A stretch of 35,361 nt of DNA from an uncultured Muribaculaceae bacterium (GCA_910587475.1 CAJUMR010000025.1:1-35361), one strand, 5' to 3'. Counted from the stretch's first letter, positions 7,709-16,271 are shown. Numbers and translations: made by a program. Notes: generated by a model not told the origin, from the letters alone.

Positions 7709-9169
7709 ATGACAATCAAAGACCTCAAACCGGCACTCGTGTTTGAAATCTTCGACGAGATTACAAAAGTGCCCCGCCCCTCGAAAAAGGAGGAAAAGAT
7801 ACGTCAATATCTGCTTGACTTTGCGGCCAAGCATAATCTTGCGGCCAAAACCGATGCAATCGGCAATGTCGTAATCACCAAGCCGGCGACTCCGGGCAAG
7901 GAGGATGCTCCGACTGTGATCATGCAGTCTCACATGGACATGGTGTGTGAGTCGAACGACAAATCGTTTGATTTCGAAAATTCGCCCATCACAACGGTTG
8001 TCGACGGCGACTGGCTGCGCGCTGAAGGCACAACTCTCGGCGCTGACAACGGTATCGGCATGGCCGGCGCGCTCGCAGCTCTGACCGATGAAACTCTCGT
8101 TCACGGTCCGCTCGAAGCTCTTTTCACTGTTGACGAGGAGACCGGTCTGACCGGCGCAAACAATCTCGGCGAAGGAATGATCAGCGGTACAATGCTGCTC
8201 AATCTCGACTCAGAGGACGATGCCGAAATCTTCATCGGATGTGCAGGCGGTGTTGACACGACATGTACGTTTACCTATCACAGATCTGTAGCTCCCACCG
8301 ATTTCCACTATTTCAAGCTCGATATCTCGAAGGGTCTCGGCGGTCACTCGGGTGGCGACATCCATCTCGGCCGTGCAAATGCCAACAAACTTCTTGCGCG
8401 TTTCCTCTGGGATGTGTCGAAGGGCCACGGTCTGTCGCTCGCCGAAATCGACGGAGGCAACCTGCGCAATGCCATACCGCGTGCGGCTCACGCAGTGTTC
8501 GGCGTAGAAGCCGGCAAGAAGGAAGCCGTGAGAGTGGCATTCAACCGTTTTGTCGCCGATGTTGAAAACGAATTCAAAGGCATCGAGCCGACTCTGACTC
8601 TCGAACTGGAAAGCGTAGACCGTCCGGAATATTGTGTCGACTCTACCACTACCGGCAAGCTCATCGAGGCTCTCTACTGTGCACCTCACGGGGTTATGTC
8701 GATGAGCCGCGATCTCGAAGGCCTCGTCGAAACATCGACCAACCTTGCGTCGGTGAAGATGGCCGGCAACAACGAGATCCTCGTCACCACAAGCCAGCGC
8801 TCGTCGGTTGAATCTCGCAAGTGGGACATCGCCAATCAGGTTGAGGCGCTCTTCACTCTCGCCGGTGCGTCGGTAAGCCACGGCGACGGCTATCCCGGCT
8901 GGGCCCCCAACATGGACTCGAAGATCATGAAGATCGCATCTGAAGCTTATGAGGAACTTTACGGAGTGCGTCCGGCTATCAAAGCGATCCATGCGGGCCT
9001 TGAATGTGGATTGTTCCTTGAGAAATATCCTCACCTCGACATGGTATCGTTCGGCCCGACGCTCCAGGGTGTGCATTCGCCGTCAGAGCGCATGTTTATC
9101 CCCGCAGTAGAGCGTTACTGGGGTCAGCTGACCCGCATCCTCGAGAAGGTCGCTGATCTGAAGAAATAA
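7709..9169 (+). CDS. pepD: Aminoacyl-histidine dipeptidase (M20 family)
   Basis: 486 aa. A cytoplasmic, dizinc M20 peptidase that hydrolyses Xaa-His and other dipeptides. Metal and catalytic residues are visible: SHMDMV (H75, D77), TLGADNGIG (D113) and VDEETG (E143, E144), plus LDSEDDAEIFIGCAGG at 166-181, a signature of the PepD subgroup. The C-terminus carries the last metal-binding region (GVHSPSERM). Length matches E. coli PepD (485). It is monocistronic, ending at a strong terminator. Confidence 0.95.
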   Translation: MTIKDLKPALVFEIFDEITKVPRPSKKEEKIRQYLLDFAAKHNLAAKTDAIGNVVITKPATPGKEDAPTVIMQSHMDMVCESNDKSFDFENSPITTVVDGDWLRAEGTTLGADNGIGMAGALAALTDETLVHGPLEALFTVDEETGLTGANNLGEGMISGTMLLNLDSEDDAEIFIGCAGGVDTTCTFTYHRSVAPTDFHYFKLDISKGLGGHSGGDIHLGRANANKLLARFLWDVSKGHGLSLAEIDGGNLRNAIPRAAHAVFGVEAGKKEAVRVAFNRFVADVENEFKGIEPTLTLELESVDRPEYCVDSTTTGKLIEALYCAPHGVMSMSRDLEGLVETSTNLASVKMAGNNEILVTTSQRSSVESRKWDIANQVEALFTLAGASVSHGDGYPGWAPNMDSKIMKIASEAYEELYGVRPAIKAIHAGLECGLFLEKYPHLDMVSFGPTLQGVHSPSERMFIPAVERYWGQLTRILEKVADLKK

Positions 9170-9182
9170 ATAGTATGTTCTC

Positions 9183-9234
9183 ACTCCGGTCGCAAAGGTG
9201 GCGCAGGCGCGCCGGTTGCGGCCGGAGTTTTTTT
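9183..9234 (+). terminator. Strong intrinsic terminator after pepD
   Basis: ACTCCGGTCGCAA (9183-9195) pairs with TTGCGGCCGGAGT (9216-9228) with a single G-T wobble, an inner GGCGC/GCGCC helix continues it, and a run of seven T follows at 9228-9234. An open frame starting with GTG at 9198 lies inside this hairpin and was not used as a gene start. Confidence 0.92.
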
Positions 9235-9251
9235 CTTTGCCTCAAGTCCGT

Positions 9252-10085
9252 ATGGCCGTGAAATCTCCATTATATAGTCAGTTGGTGATGCTGTCGATGA
9301 TCGCCGCTCCGGCTTTGTCGGTCAAGGCCGACGATGCACCGTCGGCGTATGACCGCTTTGCCAAGCACGACAGGCTGGAATTTCCGACCGAAGGCAATCT
9401 GAGCCTATGGGAGCTGTTCGGCCCTCCGGCTGAGACCGATTATATTGTAATCAAGGGCGACACGATCAGATTTGAATATGCTGCCGGTGTGCGAGGTCTG
9501 CCGTTGACGGAGAAAGATTATGAGGATGTCGCTTCGGAGCTCGGAGTCGACGTTGCATCGATCAAAGCTGTCGTCGAGATCGAGACCGGACGCACGCGCC
9601 GCGGGTTCAATGTCGACTCGTCGCCGGTGATCAATTTCGATCTTAATGTGTTCCGCACGATGACACGCCGCCGCAAGATAAAACTGTCGGAATATGCCAA
9701 ATCCCACCCGTTGGTGTTCGAGCGGGCCGATGTCGGACGCTTCGGGTCGCAACAGGGCGCTCAGCATGCCCGTCTGAGGGAGGCAATGGATATTGACACT
9801 GCAGCTGCGATCGAAGCCACGTTCTGGGGAATGTTCCAGATCGGCGGTTTCAATTGGAAACGCTGCGGGACCTCCTCGCCCGAGGAGTTTTCAGAGTTGA
9901 TGAGCCGCACAGAGCGTGATCAGCTTGAACTTTTTGCGGAGTTTTTGCGCAACAGCGGCCTGCTGCGTCATCTCCAGAACAAAAATTGGACCGCTTTTGC
10001 ACGCGGATATAATGGCCCTTCTTACGAAAAAATGAAATACCACACGCGATTGGCGGCAGCCTATCGCAAACATTCCGTTAACTAA
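9252..10085 (+). CDS. Secreted N-acetylmuramidase-like protein (DUF3380 family)
   Basis: 277 aa from the ATG at 9252, chosen because the longer frame begins inside the pepD terminator. Residues 1-26 look like a signal peptide (SQLVMLSMIAAPALSVKA). The rest follows the N-acetylmuramidase (PF11860) pattern: a Glu in AVVEIETGRTRRGFN (E109 or E111), SPVINFDLNVF where PxILFERHxF is usual (125-134), ATFWGMFQIGGFNWKRCG (189-206), and FARGYNGPSYEKMKYHTRLAAAY at the end. In the second motif FD replaces the usual FE. The family cleaves the glycan backbone of peptidoglycan and is often found in phage, but there are no phage genes here, so a housekeeping or envelope-remodelling role is likely. The N-terminal 75 residues are unassigned. 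Confidence 0.85.
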   Translation: MAVKSPLYSQLVMLSMIAAPALSVKADDAPSAYDRFAKHDRLEFPTEGNLSLWELFGPPAETDYIVIKGDTIRFEYAAGVRGLPLTEKDYEDVASELGVDVASIKAVVEIETGRTRRGFNVDSSPVINFDLNVFRTMTRRRKIKLSEYAKSHPLVFERADVGRFGSQQGAQHARLREAMDIDTAAAIEATFWGMFQIGGFNWKRCGTSSPEEFSELMSRTERDQLELFAEFLRNSGLLRHLQNKNWTAFARGYNGPSYEKMKYHTRLAAAYRKHSVN

Positions 10086-10094
10086 AGTTAACAC

Positions 10095-10105
10095 GGGGGG
10101 GGGGG
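10095..10105 (+). repeat. Homopolymer tract of 11 G
   Basis: Eleven G in a row, 9 bp after the muramidase stop and beside GTTAACTAAAGTTAAC (10077-10092). It lies about 60 bp upstream of the next promoter. Confidence 0.85.
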
Positions 10106-10162
10106 TAAACGTAGCTTTTTGGTAAAAATTCCTTAAAGTGGTCGTATATTTTTATGAAATAC

Positions 10163-10193
10163 TTTCTTATTTATGAAAAACTATGTACATTTG
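10163..10193 (+). promoter_or_regulatory. Promoter of small-RNA-like element B
   Basis: TTTC (10163-10166), 19 bp and TACATTTG (10186-10193), the last an exact TAnnTTTG. Predicted start near 10199. Confidence 0.65.
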
Positions 10194-10198
10194 CATGT

Positions 10199-10268
10199 GT
10201 GTTTTTCATAGTATTAGATTAAGATAAAGGTTTAAGGAAAAGGGTTGTCGTGAGACAACCCTTTTTTA
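10199..10268 (+). ncRNA. Small-RNA-like element, copy B, about 70 nt
   Basis: A complete small transcription unit: consensus promoter, then TTTTTCATAGTATTAGATT (10202-10220) and AAAGGTTTAAGG, then a perfect 12-bp hairpin (10238-10249 with 10254-10265) with a GTGA tetraloop and T6 (10262-10267). It contains no plausible ORF. It shares the leading motif, the GTC-GTGA-GAC hairpin apex and the layout with copy A at 4710-4780. Paralogous small-RNA families are known in Bacteroides; membership is not established. The next gene is on the other strand. Confidence 0.65.
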
Positions 10269-10353
10269 TTGCCTTGAATTTTCGGCATTTGATTTGAACC
10301 GTTTTGAACTCCTGTGATCCTTAAGGATGGGCAAGAGGAGTCAGCATTGTTTC

Positions 10354-11067
10354 CTATTTTTTATTTTTGAACTCGACCGGCGTTGTGGAGCAACTGTCGC
10401 GGTCGCCTGATGTCGCCGGGGTGGAACTGTTGTCTTCATCGACAATTTTGATGTCTGCGGCCGGGAGGTTCGGGCTGTAGCCTAAAAGCAAGATGTCGTC
10501 GGTAAGAGCATCGGGGTCTGATTGCAGTGTTATCTCGATTGGGTGTCTGTTTGATACTACAGTTGTGTCATTGATGAACCCATGAGATGAAATGCGCAAG
10601 GCATCGCCTTTGTGCGCTGATATCTGGAAATTACCATCAATATCAGTGATGGCACTCATGCGTGTTCTCATGTTGGTCACTTTTGCATTGGGACACCGCT
10701 CTTTGATGATTGTTCCGTCAGGCATGGTGTCGTTGTAAACTACGTGGCCTTTGATAATGGATTTGGTATCTGGATAAGTAGTTTCTTGATCCACTTTCAG
10801 TGGCGGAACTTGAGCTTGCAAAGTTATCGGAGCGATCATCGAAATGGCGCATGCCGATATTCCGGCAAGGTTAATGACTTTTCCGGCTAACTGACGCTTG
10901 CGGAGTTGCAGTTCGAGGTGGCGCAGCTCTGCTTCGCATGTAGGGCATGATCCGAGGCAATCTCCCTTGTAGTTGCATTCGGAAGTGATTAATTCAATAT
11001 CATTAGCTTCGGCGATCTGACGCCGTATGTCTTTAAGTATCTTACAGGTCTGTTTTCCTCGTGTCAT
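10354..11067 (-). CDS. Membrane protein with N-terminal Cys cluster and CarboxypepD_reg-like domain
   Basis: 237 aa. An N-terminal basic region with C8 is followed by SECNYKGDCLGSCPTCEAEL (29-48), in which C31, C37, C41 and C44 could bind zinc or an Fe-S cluster. A membrane span lies at about 61-86 (AGKVINLAGISACAISMIAP). The C-terminal half starts with IIKGHVVYND (about 109-118), and AITDIDGNFQISAHKGDALRISSHGF (about 137-163) is a carboxypeptidase regulatory-like beta-sandwich motif of the kind found at the N-terminus of SusC/TonB receptors. So the Cys cluster would be cytoplasmic and the sandwich periplasmic. The tail is Ser/Thr/Asp-rich. I do not know its function. It is monocistronic with its own -7 box. 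Confidence 0.75.
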   Translation of the reverse strand: MTRGKQTCKILKDIRRQIAEANDIELITSECNYKGDCLGSCPTCEAELRHLELQLRKRQLAGKVINLAGISACAISMIAPITLQAQVPPLKVDQETTYPDTKSIIKGHVVYNDTMPDGTIIKERCPNAKVTNMRTRMSAITDIDGNFQISAHKGDALRISSHGFINDTTVVSNRHPIEITLQSDPDALTDDILLLGYSPNLPAADIKIVDEDNSSTPATSGDRDSCSTTPVEFKNKK

Positions 11068-11102
11068 AGTCTATGATTTAGGGCTTGGATTGTGTTATGC
11101 TG

Positions 11103-11110
11103 CAAATATA
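11103..11110 (-). promoter_or_regulatory. -7 box of the Cys-cluster membrane protein gene
   Basis: Minus-strand TATATTTG, exact consensus, 35 bp before the ATG. No clear -33 box. Confidence 0.5.
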
Positions 11111-11158
11111 GTGATAAAGAATGGAAAATCATTGGTGTATGATGGTAATAAAATTGAT

Positions 11159-11194
11159 CAAGGCGGCGTGACCGGAGAGGGTCATGCCGCCTTG
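11159..11194 (-). terminator. Terminator of the pyrG-yidC transcript
   Basis: A 15-bp stem (11159-11173 with 11180-11194, one G-T wobble) with loop GGAGAG lies 32 bp beyond the yidC stop. On the minus strand it is followed by TGATCAATTTTATT, a reasonable T-rich tail. Confidence 0.75.
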
Positions 11195-11226
11195 ATAGAG
11201 TAAGGTTGATGGATATGTGCGTGGGT

Positions 11227-13311
11227 TTATTTGCGGTTCTTTCCGCCTTTCTGCTGCTGGCGAAGGGCCGCCTGCTGCTGACGCTGTGCTTCTTCGAGAC
11301 GGGCCATCAATCCGCTTTTCTTGCGAGGTTTCTTGGCGTTAGCGAGCATCTCGGCGCGCACTTTCTTCTCGTCGACCACTTTACGGAAGATCCATGTCTG
11401 TATGATTGTGATCAGGAGCGAGAGCAGATAGTAGTAGCTCAGGCCTGAAGCGTAGTCGTTGAAGAAGAACAGGAACATCACGGGCATCATGTACATCATC
11501 CATTTCATGCCTGGCATGGAGTTGCCGCCGGGCTGGTTCTGCATGTTGATGCGGGTGTAGATGATGTTGACGATTGTCATGAGTAGACAGAAGAGGCTGA
11601 CGTGGTTGCCGTAGAAGGGGATGGTGAACGGCAGGGTCAGGATAGAGTCGGGAGCCGACAGGTCGTGAGCCCAGAGGAATGACTGACCTCTCAGTTCGAT
11701 CGCTGACGGGAAGAACGAGAACATGGCGATCAGCACCGGCATCTGGAGCATCATCGGCAGACAGCCTGACATGGGGTTGGCTCCTGCGCGGCTGTAGAGC
11801 GCCATGGTCTCCTGCTGGCGTTTGAGGGCGTTTTCCTGTCCTGGATACTTCTCGTTGATCTGGTTGATCTCAGGCGCGAGCAGTCTCATGCGGGCCTGCG
11901 ATTTGAAGCTCTTGTAGGTGAAGGGGAAGAGAATTATCTTAATGAAGATAGTGAGGAGCAGGATGATTATGCCATAGTTGGAGATGAAGCTTCCGAGGAA
12001 TGAGAACACGGGGATTACTATGATCTGGTTGATCCAGCGGAAAATACCCCATCCGAGAGGCACAAGGCGAGTCAGCGACAGACCTTCGTCGGAGTCGACT
12101 TCATCGTCGATGCTCGACAGCAGAGGATAGTCGTTGGGGCCGAAGTAGAAGTGGAAGCCTGCAGGAGTGCCGTCGGCGATGGTGTAGGGGAGGGTCGATT
12201 TCATCGACATGTCTTTGAGGTAGACATCGTCTTTGATCTCGGTGGAGTTGAGGTCGGCCACCGATAGATAGTCGTCGGCGATGAGCACGCTCGAGAAGAA
12301 TTGGTTTTTGAAAGCCACCCATTTTATGCGGCCGGTGAGTTGTTCGCTGTCGCTGCCGTTGGAGTTGAGATCGTCAGGGCCTTCGCCGATGAACTTGTAG
12401 TGGATGGCGCTGTTTCGCTCTTCGAAAGTGCGGCCTTTTTCGTTGCGCGCCATTTTCTGATGCCAGTTGAGGTCGATGGTCGATGTGCTGGCGGGGAGTA
12501 TGGCGTCCATACCTTGCTGGACTATGTCCATCTTGACAAGGTATTTCGATTCGTGGAGAGTGTAGCGTATTCCCCAGCGGGTGTTTGCGCCGAGGTCGAG
12601 AGCCATGAACACGGTTGAGTCGTTTTCGACGATCGGGGTGAAATTGAATTCACGGGTGTCGAAGCGCTGATCCGATGTCGTGAGAGTGAAGCCGTAGCCG
12701 TCGGTGTTGTCTTTGAAAAGCTTGACCGGGGAAGGTTGGTCGGTGACTTCGGTCATGTATTTCTTAAGTTCGACCTGGCTAACGATGCCACCTCTTGTAG
12801 CAAAAGTCACCTTCATCAGATCGTTTTCGATCGATATGGTGTCGTTGGTGCCGCCGAGGTGACGGGCAAAGCTTTTGTATTTCTGAGCTTTTGCGATTGT
12901 CTGACGAACGTTGTTGACGGCGCTGTTCTGCTGCTCGGGTGTCAGAGATCCGAAGCTGTTGGTCAGCACGTTGTTGATGTCGATGTCGGTTGAAGCTGCT
13001 TTTACAGTTCCGCTGACGCCTGTTTCGTCGGCTGTCAGGTTGACGATGTCGTTGCAGAGTGCGAACGATCCGTCGGCAGATTGAGTTCCGGCGGTGCGCA
13101 CAGCCAGAGCCAGAGCCGAAGCCTCGTTGGCGGTGAGGCTGTCGCCGAGAGTGATCACGCCGGCCTCAGATGCCGCTTGCTGTTGGGCAGCCAGCTGTTC
13201 CTGTTCGGCCTTACGGCGTGCAAGCTCTTCTTCTGACGGTTTGTTGAAATACATGAAACCGAACAGACAGGCAGCCATGAGCAGAAGACCTAAAAGGGTG
13301 TTTTTGTCCAT
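11227..13311 (-). CDS. yidC: Membrane protein insertase YidC
   Basis: 694 aa. Inserts and folds inner-membrane proteins, alone or with SecYEG. An N-terminal span (LLGLLLMAACLFGFMYF, 5-21) is followed by a Gln/Ala-rich linker and the large periplasmic beta-sandwich domain (about 150-430). The 60KD_IMP/Oxa1 core follows: SNYGIIILLLTIFIKIILFP, the cytoplasmic helical hairpin with YKSFKSQARMRLLAPEI, SGCLPMMLQMPVLIAMFSFF, and the last spans before a very basic tail ending KGGKNRK. It is somewhat longer than the roughly 620-650 usual in Bacteroidetes, mainly through the linker at about 30-130. It begins 50 bp after pyrG and is probably in the same operon. Confidence 0.96.
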   Translation of the reverse strand: MDKNTLLGLLLMAACLFGFMYFNKPSEEELARRKAEQEQLAAQQQAASEAGVITLGDSLTANEASALALAVRTAGTQSADGSFALCNDIVNLTADETGVSGTVKAASTDIDINNVLTNSFGSLTPEQQNSAVNNVRQTIAKAQKYKSFARHLGGTNDTISIENDLMKVTFATRGGIVSQVELKKYMTEVTDQPSPVKLFKDNTDGYGFTLTTSDQRFDTREFNFTPIVENDSTVFMALDLGANTRWGIRYTLHESKYLVKMDIVQQGMDAILPASTSTIDLNWHQKMARNEKGRTFEERNSAIHYKFIGEGPDDLNSNGSDSEQLTGRIKWVAFKNQFFSSVLIADDYLSVADLNSTEIKDDVYLKDMSMKSTLPYTIADGTPAGFHFYFGPNDYPLLSSIDDEVDSDEGLSLTRLVPLGWGIFRWINQIIVIPVFSFLGSFISNYGIIILLLTIFIKIILFPFTYKSFKSQARMRLLAPEINQINEKYPGQENALKRQQETMALYSRAGANPMSGCLPMMLQMPVLIAMFSFFPSAIELRGQSFLWAHDLSAPDSILTLPFTIPFYGNHVSLFCLLMTIVNIIYTRINMQNQPGGNSMPGMKWMMYMMPVMFLFFFNDYASGLSYYYLLSLLITIIQTWIFRKVVDEKKVRAEMLANAKKPRKKSGLMARLEEAQRQQQAALRQQQKGGKNRK

Positions 13312-13361
13312 TTTTTTGCGGTTTAATCGGGGTTAGGTGGTTTATAATAAGAATAATTGAT

Positions 13362-14981
13362 TCAATGTTGGTCCTTTGACTGATGATATTGGACGGCAGC
13401 GTCTATGAAGCTGCGGAATATCGGGTTTGGCGAAAGCACGGTGCTCGAGTACTCGGGGTGGTACTGAGTGCCGATGAACCATCGTTTGCCGGGTATCTCG
13501 ACGACCTCGACGAGGTGGGAGACGGGGTTTTCGCCGACACATAGCATGCCGGCTTTTTCAAACTCCTCGCGGTATGCTTCGTTGAATTCGAAGCGGTGGC
13601 GGTGGCGCTCGCTGATTTCGGTCTTTCCGTAGGCTTCAGCCGCTCTGCTGCCGGGGCGCAGGGTGCAGTCGAATGCTCCGAGTCTCATGGTGCCGCCGAG
13701 GTTGGAGATCGTTTTTTGTTCGGCCATAAGGTCTATGACGTTGTGAGGGGTCTGCGGATCCATCTCTGTGGAGTTGGCGTCGTGATAGCCGAGCACGTTG
13801 CGGGCAAATTCGATGACCATGCACTGCATGCCGAGGCATATGCCGAATGTCGGCATATCGTGCTCGCGGCACCATTTCAATGCTGTAAATTTACCCTCGA
13901 TGCCTCTCTGGCCGAAGCCGGGGGCTATGATCACACCGTCGAGCGGCGACAGTTTTTCGTCGACATTGCTGTCGTTGATCTTTTCGGAGTGGATGTAGAC
14001 GAGTTTCAGCTTTCGGTCGGCATAGGTTGCGGCCTGGAAAAGCGCCTCGTTGATCGACTTGTAGGCGTCCTGCAGTTCAACATATTTTCCGACCAGGCCG
14101 ATCGTCACCGATTGAGCGGCGTTGTCCATCTTGTCGATGAAGTCGAGCCACGGTTGCATGTGCGGCTCGCCTTCGGGCGTGACACCGGTCTTGCGCAGCA
14201 CGATCTCGTCGAGGTGCTGCTCGTGCATTTTCAAGGGCACTTTGTAGATGCTGTTGACGTCGATCGACTGGATGACCGAGTCGGGCGTGACGTTGCAGAA
14301 CAGGGCTATCTTCTTGCGCATCTCGGGCGAGATGTGTTTCTCGGTGCGGAGCACGAGTATGTCGGGCTGTATGCCGACTTCCTGGAGCTGCTTTACGGAG
14401 TGCTGTGTCGGTTTTGTTTTCAGCTCTTTTGCTGCGGCGATATATGGCACATAAGTCAGGTGGATACACAGGCTGTTGTTGCCGAGCTCCCATCTGAGCT
14501 GTCTGACGCTTTCGAGATAGGGCAGCGACTCGATGTCGCCGACAGTGCCGCCGATTTCAGTGATTATGAAGTCGAAGTTTCCGGTCATGCCGAGCAACTT
14601 CACATTGCGCTTGATCTCGTCGGTGATGTGGGGGACGATCTGCACGGTTTTGCCGAGGTAGTCGCCGCGTCTCTCCTTGTTGATGACGCTCTGGTAGATG
14701 CGTCCGGTGGTGATGTTGTTGGCGCGGGTTGTCTTGATGTCGGTGAACCGTTCGTAGTGACCGAGGTCGAGGTCGGCTTCGTGGCCGTCGACAGTCACGT
14801 AGCACTCTCCGTGTTCATAGGGGTTGAGAGTGCCCGGATCGATGTTGATATAAGGATCGAATTTCTGGATTGTCACCCTGTAGCCACGGGCTTTCAGCAA
14901 GCAGGCAAGCGACGATGATATGATGCCTTTGCCTAACGAAGAAGCGACGCCACCAGTGACGAAAATGTACTTGGTTTCCAC
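13362..14981 (-). CDS. pyrG: CTP synthase
   Basis: 539 aa. Makes CTP from UTP, ATP and glutamine, the last step of de novo pyrimidine nucleotide synthesis. The N-terminal synthetase domain starts KYIFVTGGVASSLGKGI, with its P-loop-like sequence, and continues FDPYINIDPGTLNP and EHGECYVTVDGHEADLDLGH. The C-terminal class I glutamine amidotransferase domain has the oxyanion segment APGFGQRG, the nucleophile in FGICLGMQC and the His/Glu pair in GTQYHPEYSS. Length is standard. The -7 box is 32 bp before the ATG, and yidC follows. Confidence 0.97.
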   Translation of the reverse strand: METKYIFVTGGVASSLGKGIISSSLACLLKARGYRVTIQKFDPYINIDPGTLNPYEHGECYVTVDGHEADLDLGHYERFTDIKTTRANNITTGRIYQSVINKERRGDYLGKTVQIVPHITDEIKRNVKLLGMTGNFDFIITEIGGTVGDIESLPYLESVRQLRWELGNNSLCIHLTYVPYIAAAKELKTKPTQHSVKQLQEVGIQPDILVLRTEKHISPEMRKKIALFCNVTPDSVIQSIDVNSIYKVPLKMHEQHLDEIVLRKTGVTPEGEPHMQPWLDFIDKMDNAAQSVTIGLVGKYVELQDAYKSINEALFQAATYADRKLKLVYIHSEKINDSNVDEKLSPLDGVIIAPGFGQRGIEGKFTALKWCREHDMPTFGICLGMQCMVIEFARNVLGYHDANSTEMDPQTPHNVIDLMAEQKTISNLGGTMRLGAFDCTLRPGSRAAEAYGKTEISERHRHRFEFNEAYREEFEKAGMLCVGENPVSHLVEVVEIPGKRWFIGTQYHPEYSSTVLSPNPIFRSFIDAAVQYHQSKDQH

Positions 14982-15012
14982 TGTGAGAAAAATTTTGAAT
15001 TCGAATGATTTG

Positions 15013-15020
15013 CAAAATTA
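15013..15020 (-). promoter_or_regulatory. pyrG -7 box
   Basis: Minus-strand TAATTTTG, consensus TAnnTTTG, about 32 bp before the pyrG ATG; -33 box not clear. A small hairpin (15039-15045 with 15050-15056) lies upstream of it. Otherwise 15060-15210 shows nothing recognisable. Confidence 0.5.
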
Positions 15021-15213
15021 CTAAAAAAATCGGATTGGAAGCTCCGGGCGGAGCTTTTTATCGCGCCTAAAAATTGAAGGGCGATACATATTATATGAAT
15101 AGATGCGGCTTGACGGCGGCTGCTCCCTGTGGCGCATGTCTGTGGAACGATGCTGATTTTTGCATCCTGTCAGCGCTTTGCGGGAAAAAATAATCAAAAA
15201 TATTTTAGAAAAA

Positions 15214-15245
15214 TTTGGTAATACCGCAAAAATGTAGTTACTTTG
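15214..15245 (+). promoter_or_regulatory. Promoter of the rpmB operon
   Basis: TTTG (15214-15217), exactly 20 bp, then TTACTTTG (15238-15245), one mismatch to TAnnTTTG. Start predicted near 15251. Confidence 0.7.
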
Positions 15246-15250
15246 CACTC

Positions 15251-15384
15251 TGTTTTGTGGGCGCTCCATGAAAGCTCTCCGGAAAAGATGCACCGGAGCG
15301 GCGATATGAGACTTGAGATGCGTCTGCAGGACCCGACAACAAACAAATAAGAAACAGAATAGATAAACCACCAGTAAAAAAGCC
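15251..15384 (+). promoter_or_regulatory. 5' leader of the rpmB operon with hairpin
   Basis: The predicted untranslated leader is about 134 nt. CTCCGG (15277-15282) can pair with CCGGAG (15293-15298), and an upstream CGCTCC (15261-15266) competes for the same 3' side (GGAGCG). Leaders that switch between two pairings are common before ribosomal-protein operons; autoregulation here is only a suggestion. Confidence 0.35.
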
Positions 15385-15648
15385 ATGTCAAAGATTTGTC
15401 AAATTACCGGTAAAAAAGCGATGGTTGGCAACAACGTGTCACACTCAAAGCGCCGCACCAAACGCAAATTTAACGCAAACCTCTTCACAAAGAAATTCTA
15501 TTGGGTAGAGCAGGGCATCTGGGTCAGCCTGACTCTTTCTGCTGCCGGCCTCCGCACAATCAACAAACTCGGTCTTGACGCAGCAATCAACAAGGCCTAC
15601 GAACAGGGTTACTTAAACGATAACGATATTAAATTCATAGGATTCTAA
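15385..15648 (+). CDS. rpmB: 50S ribosomal protein L28
   Basis: 87 aa. Large-subunit protein. The start MSKICQITGKKAMVGNNVSHS and the following SKRRTKRKFNANL are the usual L28 N-terminal signature, and the LSAAGLRTINKLGLDAAI segment matches the C-terminal half. Length fits the Bacteroidetes form. It is the first gene of a three-gene operon with rpmG 4 bp downstream. Confidence 0.96.
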   Translation: MSKICQITGKKAMVGNNVSHSKRRTKRKFNANLFTKKFYWVEQGIWVSLTLSAAGLRTINKLGLDAAINKAYEQGYLNDNDIKFIGF

Positions 15649-15652
15649 GAAG

Positions 15653-15841
15653 ATGGCAAAGAAAGCTAAAGGTAATCGTGTGCAGGTCATCCTCGAATGC
15701 ACCGAACATAAGGCAAGTGGTATGCCCGGCACTTCGCGCTACATCACTACCAAAAACCGCAAAAATACAACCGAGAGACTTGAACTTAAGAAGTATAACC
15801 CGATTCTTAAACGTGTAACCGTTCACAAAGAAATCAAATAA
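15653..15841 (+). CDS. rpmG: 50S ribosomal protein L33
   Basis: 62 aa. Large-subunit protein with the typical GNRVQVILECTEHK, TSRYITTKNRKNTTERLELKKYNP and VTVHKEIK segments. Only one cysteine (in LECTEH) is present instead of the two CxxC pairs, so this is the zinc-free (C-) form. It sits between rpmB and the DUF4295 gene, 11 bp before the latter. Confidence 0.96.
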   Translation: MAKKAKGNRVQVILECTEHKASGMPGTSRYITTKNRKNTTERLELKKYNPILKRVTVHKEIK

Positions 15842-15852
15842 GAAACTGAGAT

Positions 15853-16002
15853 ATGGCAAAGAAAACCGTCGCATCACTTCAGAAGGGCGAAGGCCGCACC
15901 TACAGCAAGGTTATTAAAGTGGTCAAGTCACCCAAAACCGGCGCATATGTCTTCAAAGAAGAAATGATGCCTAACGAAGCAGTTAAAGACGCCCTTAAAT
16001 AA
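15853..16002 (+). CDS. DUF4295 family protein, 49 aa
   Basis: Short basic protein: MAKKTVASLQKGEGRTYSKV, then VKSPKTGAYVFKEEMM and a Lys-rich end. DUF4295 proteins are, from memory, restricted to Bacteroidetes and regularly follow rpmG, and an association with ribosomes is suspected from that linkage. The start was chosen from the ATG 11 bp after rpmG. In relatives I recall ftsY next; here a terminator and an unrelated accessory locus follow instead. Confidence 0.9.
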   Translation: MAKKTVASLQKGEGRTYSKVIKVVKSPKTGAYVFKEEMMPNEAVKDALK

Positions 16003-16027
16003 ATCGTCTCTTACAACCCCCTTAACG

Positions 16028-16068
16028 AAAGCGATCATCTGTCTGCAAGCAGCCGGATGGTCGCTTTT
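16028..16068 (+). terminator. Terminator of the rpmB-rpmG-DUF4295 operon
   Basis: AAAGCGATCATC (16028-16039) pairs with GATGGTCGCTTT (16056-16067) with one wobble, an inner CTGC/GCAG helix extends it, and TTTT ends it. The following 16070-16270 holds no gene I can support. Confidence 0.85.
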
Positions 16069-16271
16069 GATTCATTTAGCCGCCGCTGCCTGATCCTGAC
16101 CGGCAGTATGGGCTCAAAGAGAGGAATCGCCATGATTAAACGGCGCAAACAATGGATTGATGTTGCCGTCAATCGGTCGGCTGAACGAGTGCTGACGGTC
16201 GATCGGCCAAGTGGTCGTGCAGTCAACCGTTAATCGCAAGCCTGTCGTGCTGGCTATAATGAAAAAATCGC

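Noticed and set aside
9252..10085. Prophage endolysin
   Set aside because: The protein has a signal peptide and no phage genes, holin or integrase nearby.
16035..16226. Minus-strand open frame after the DUF4295 gene
   Set aside because: It overlaps the terminator and has no recognisable protein features, promoter or homology to neighbours.
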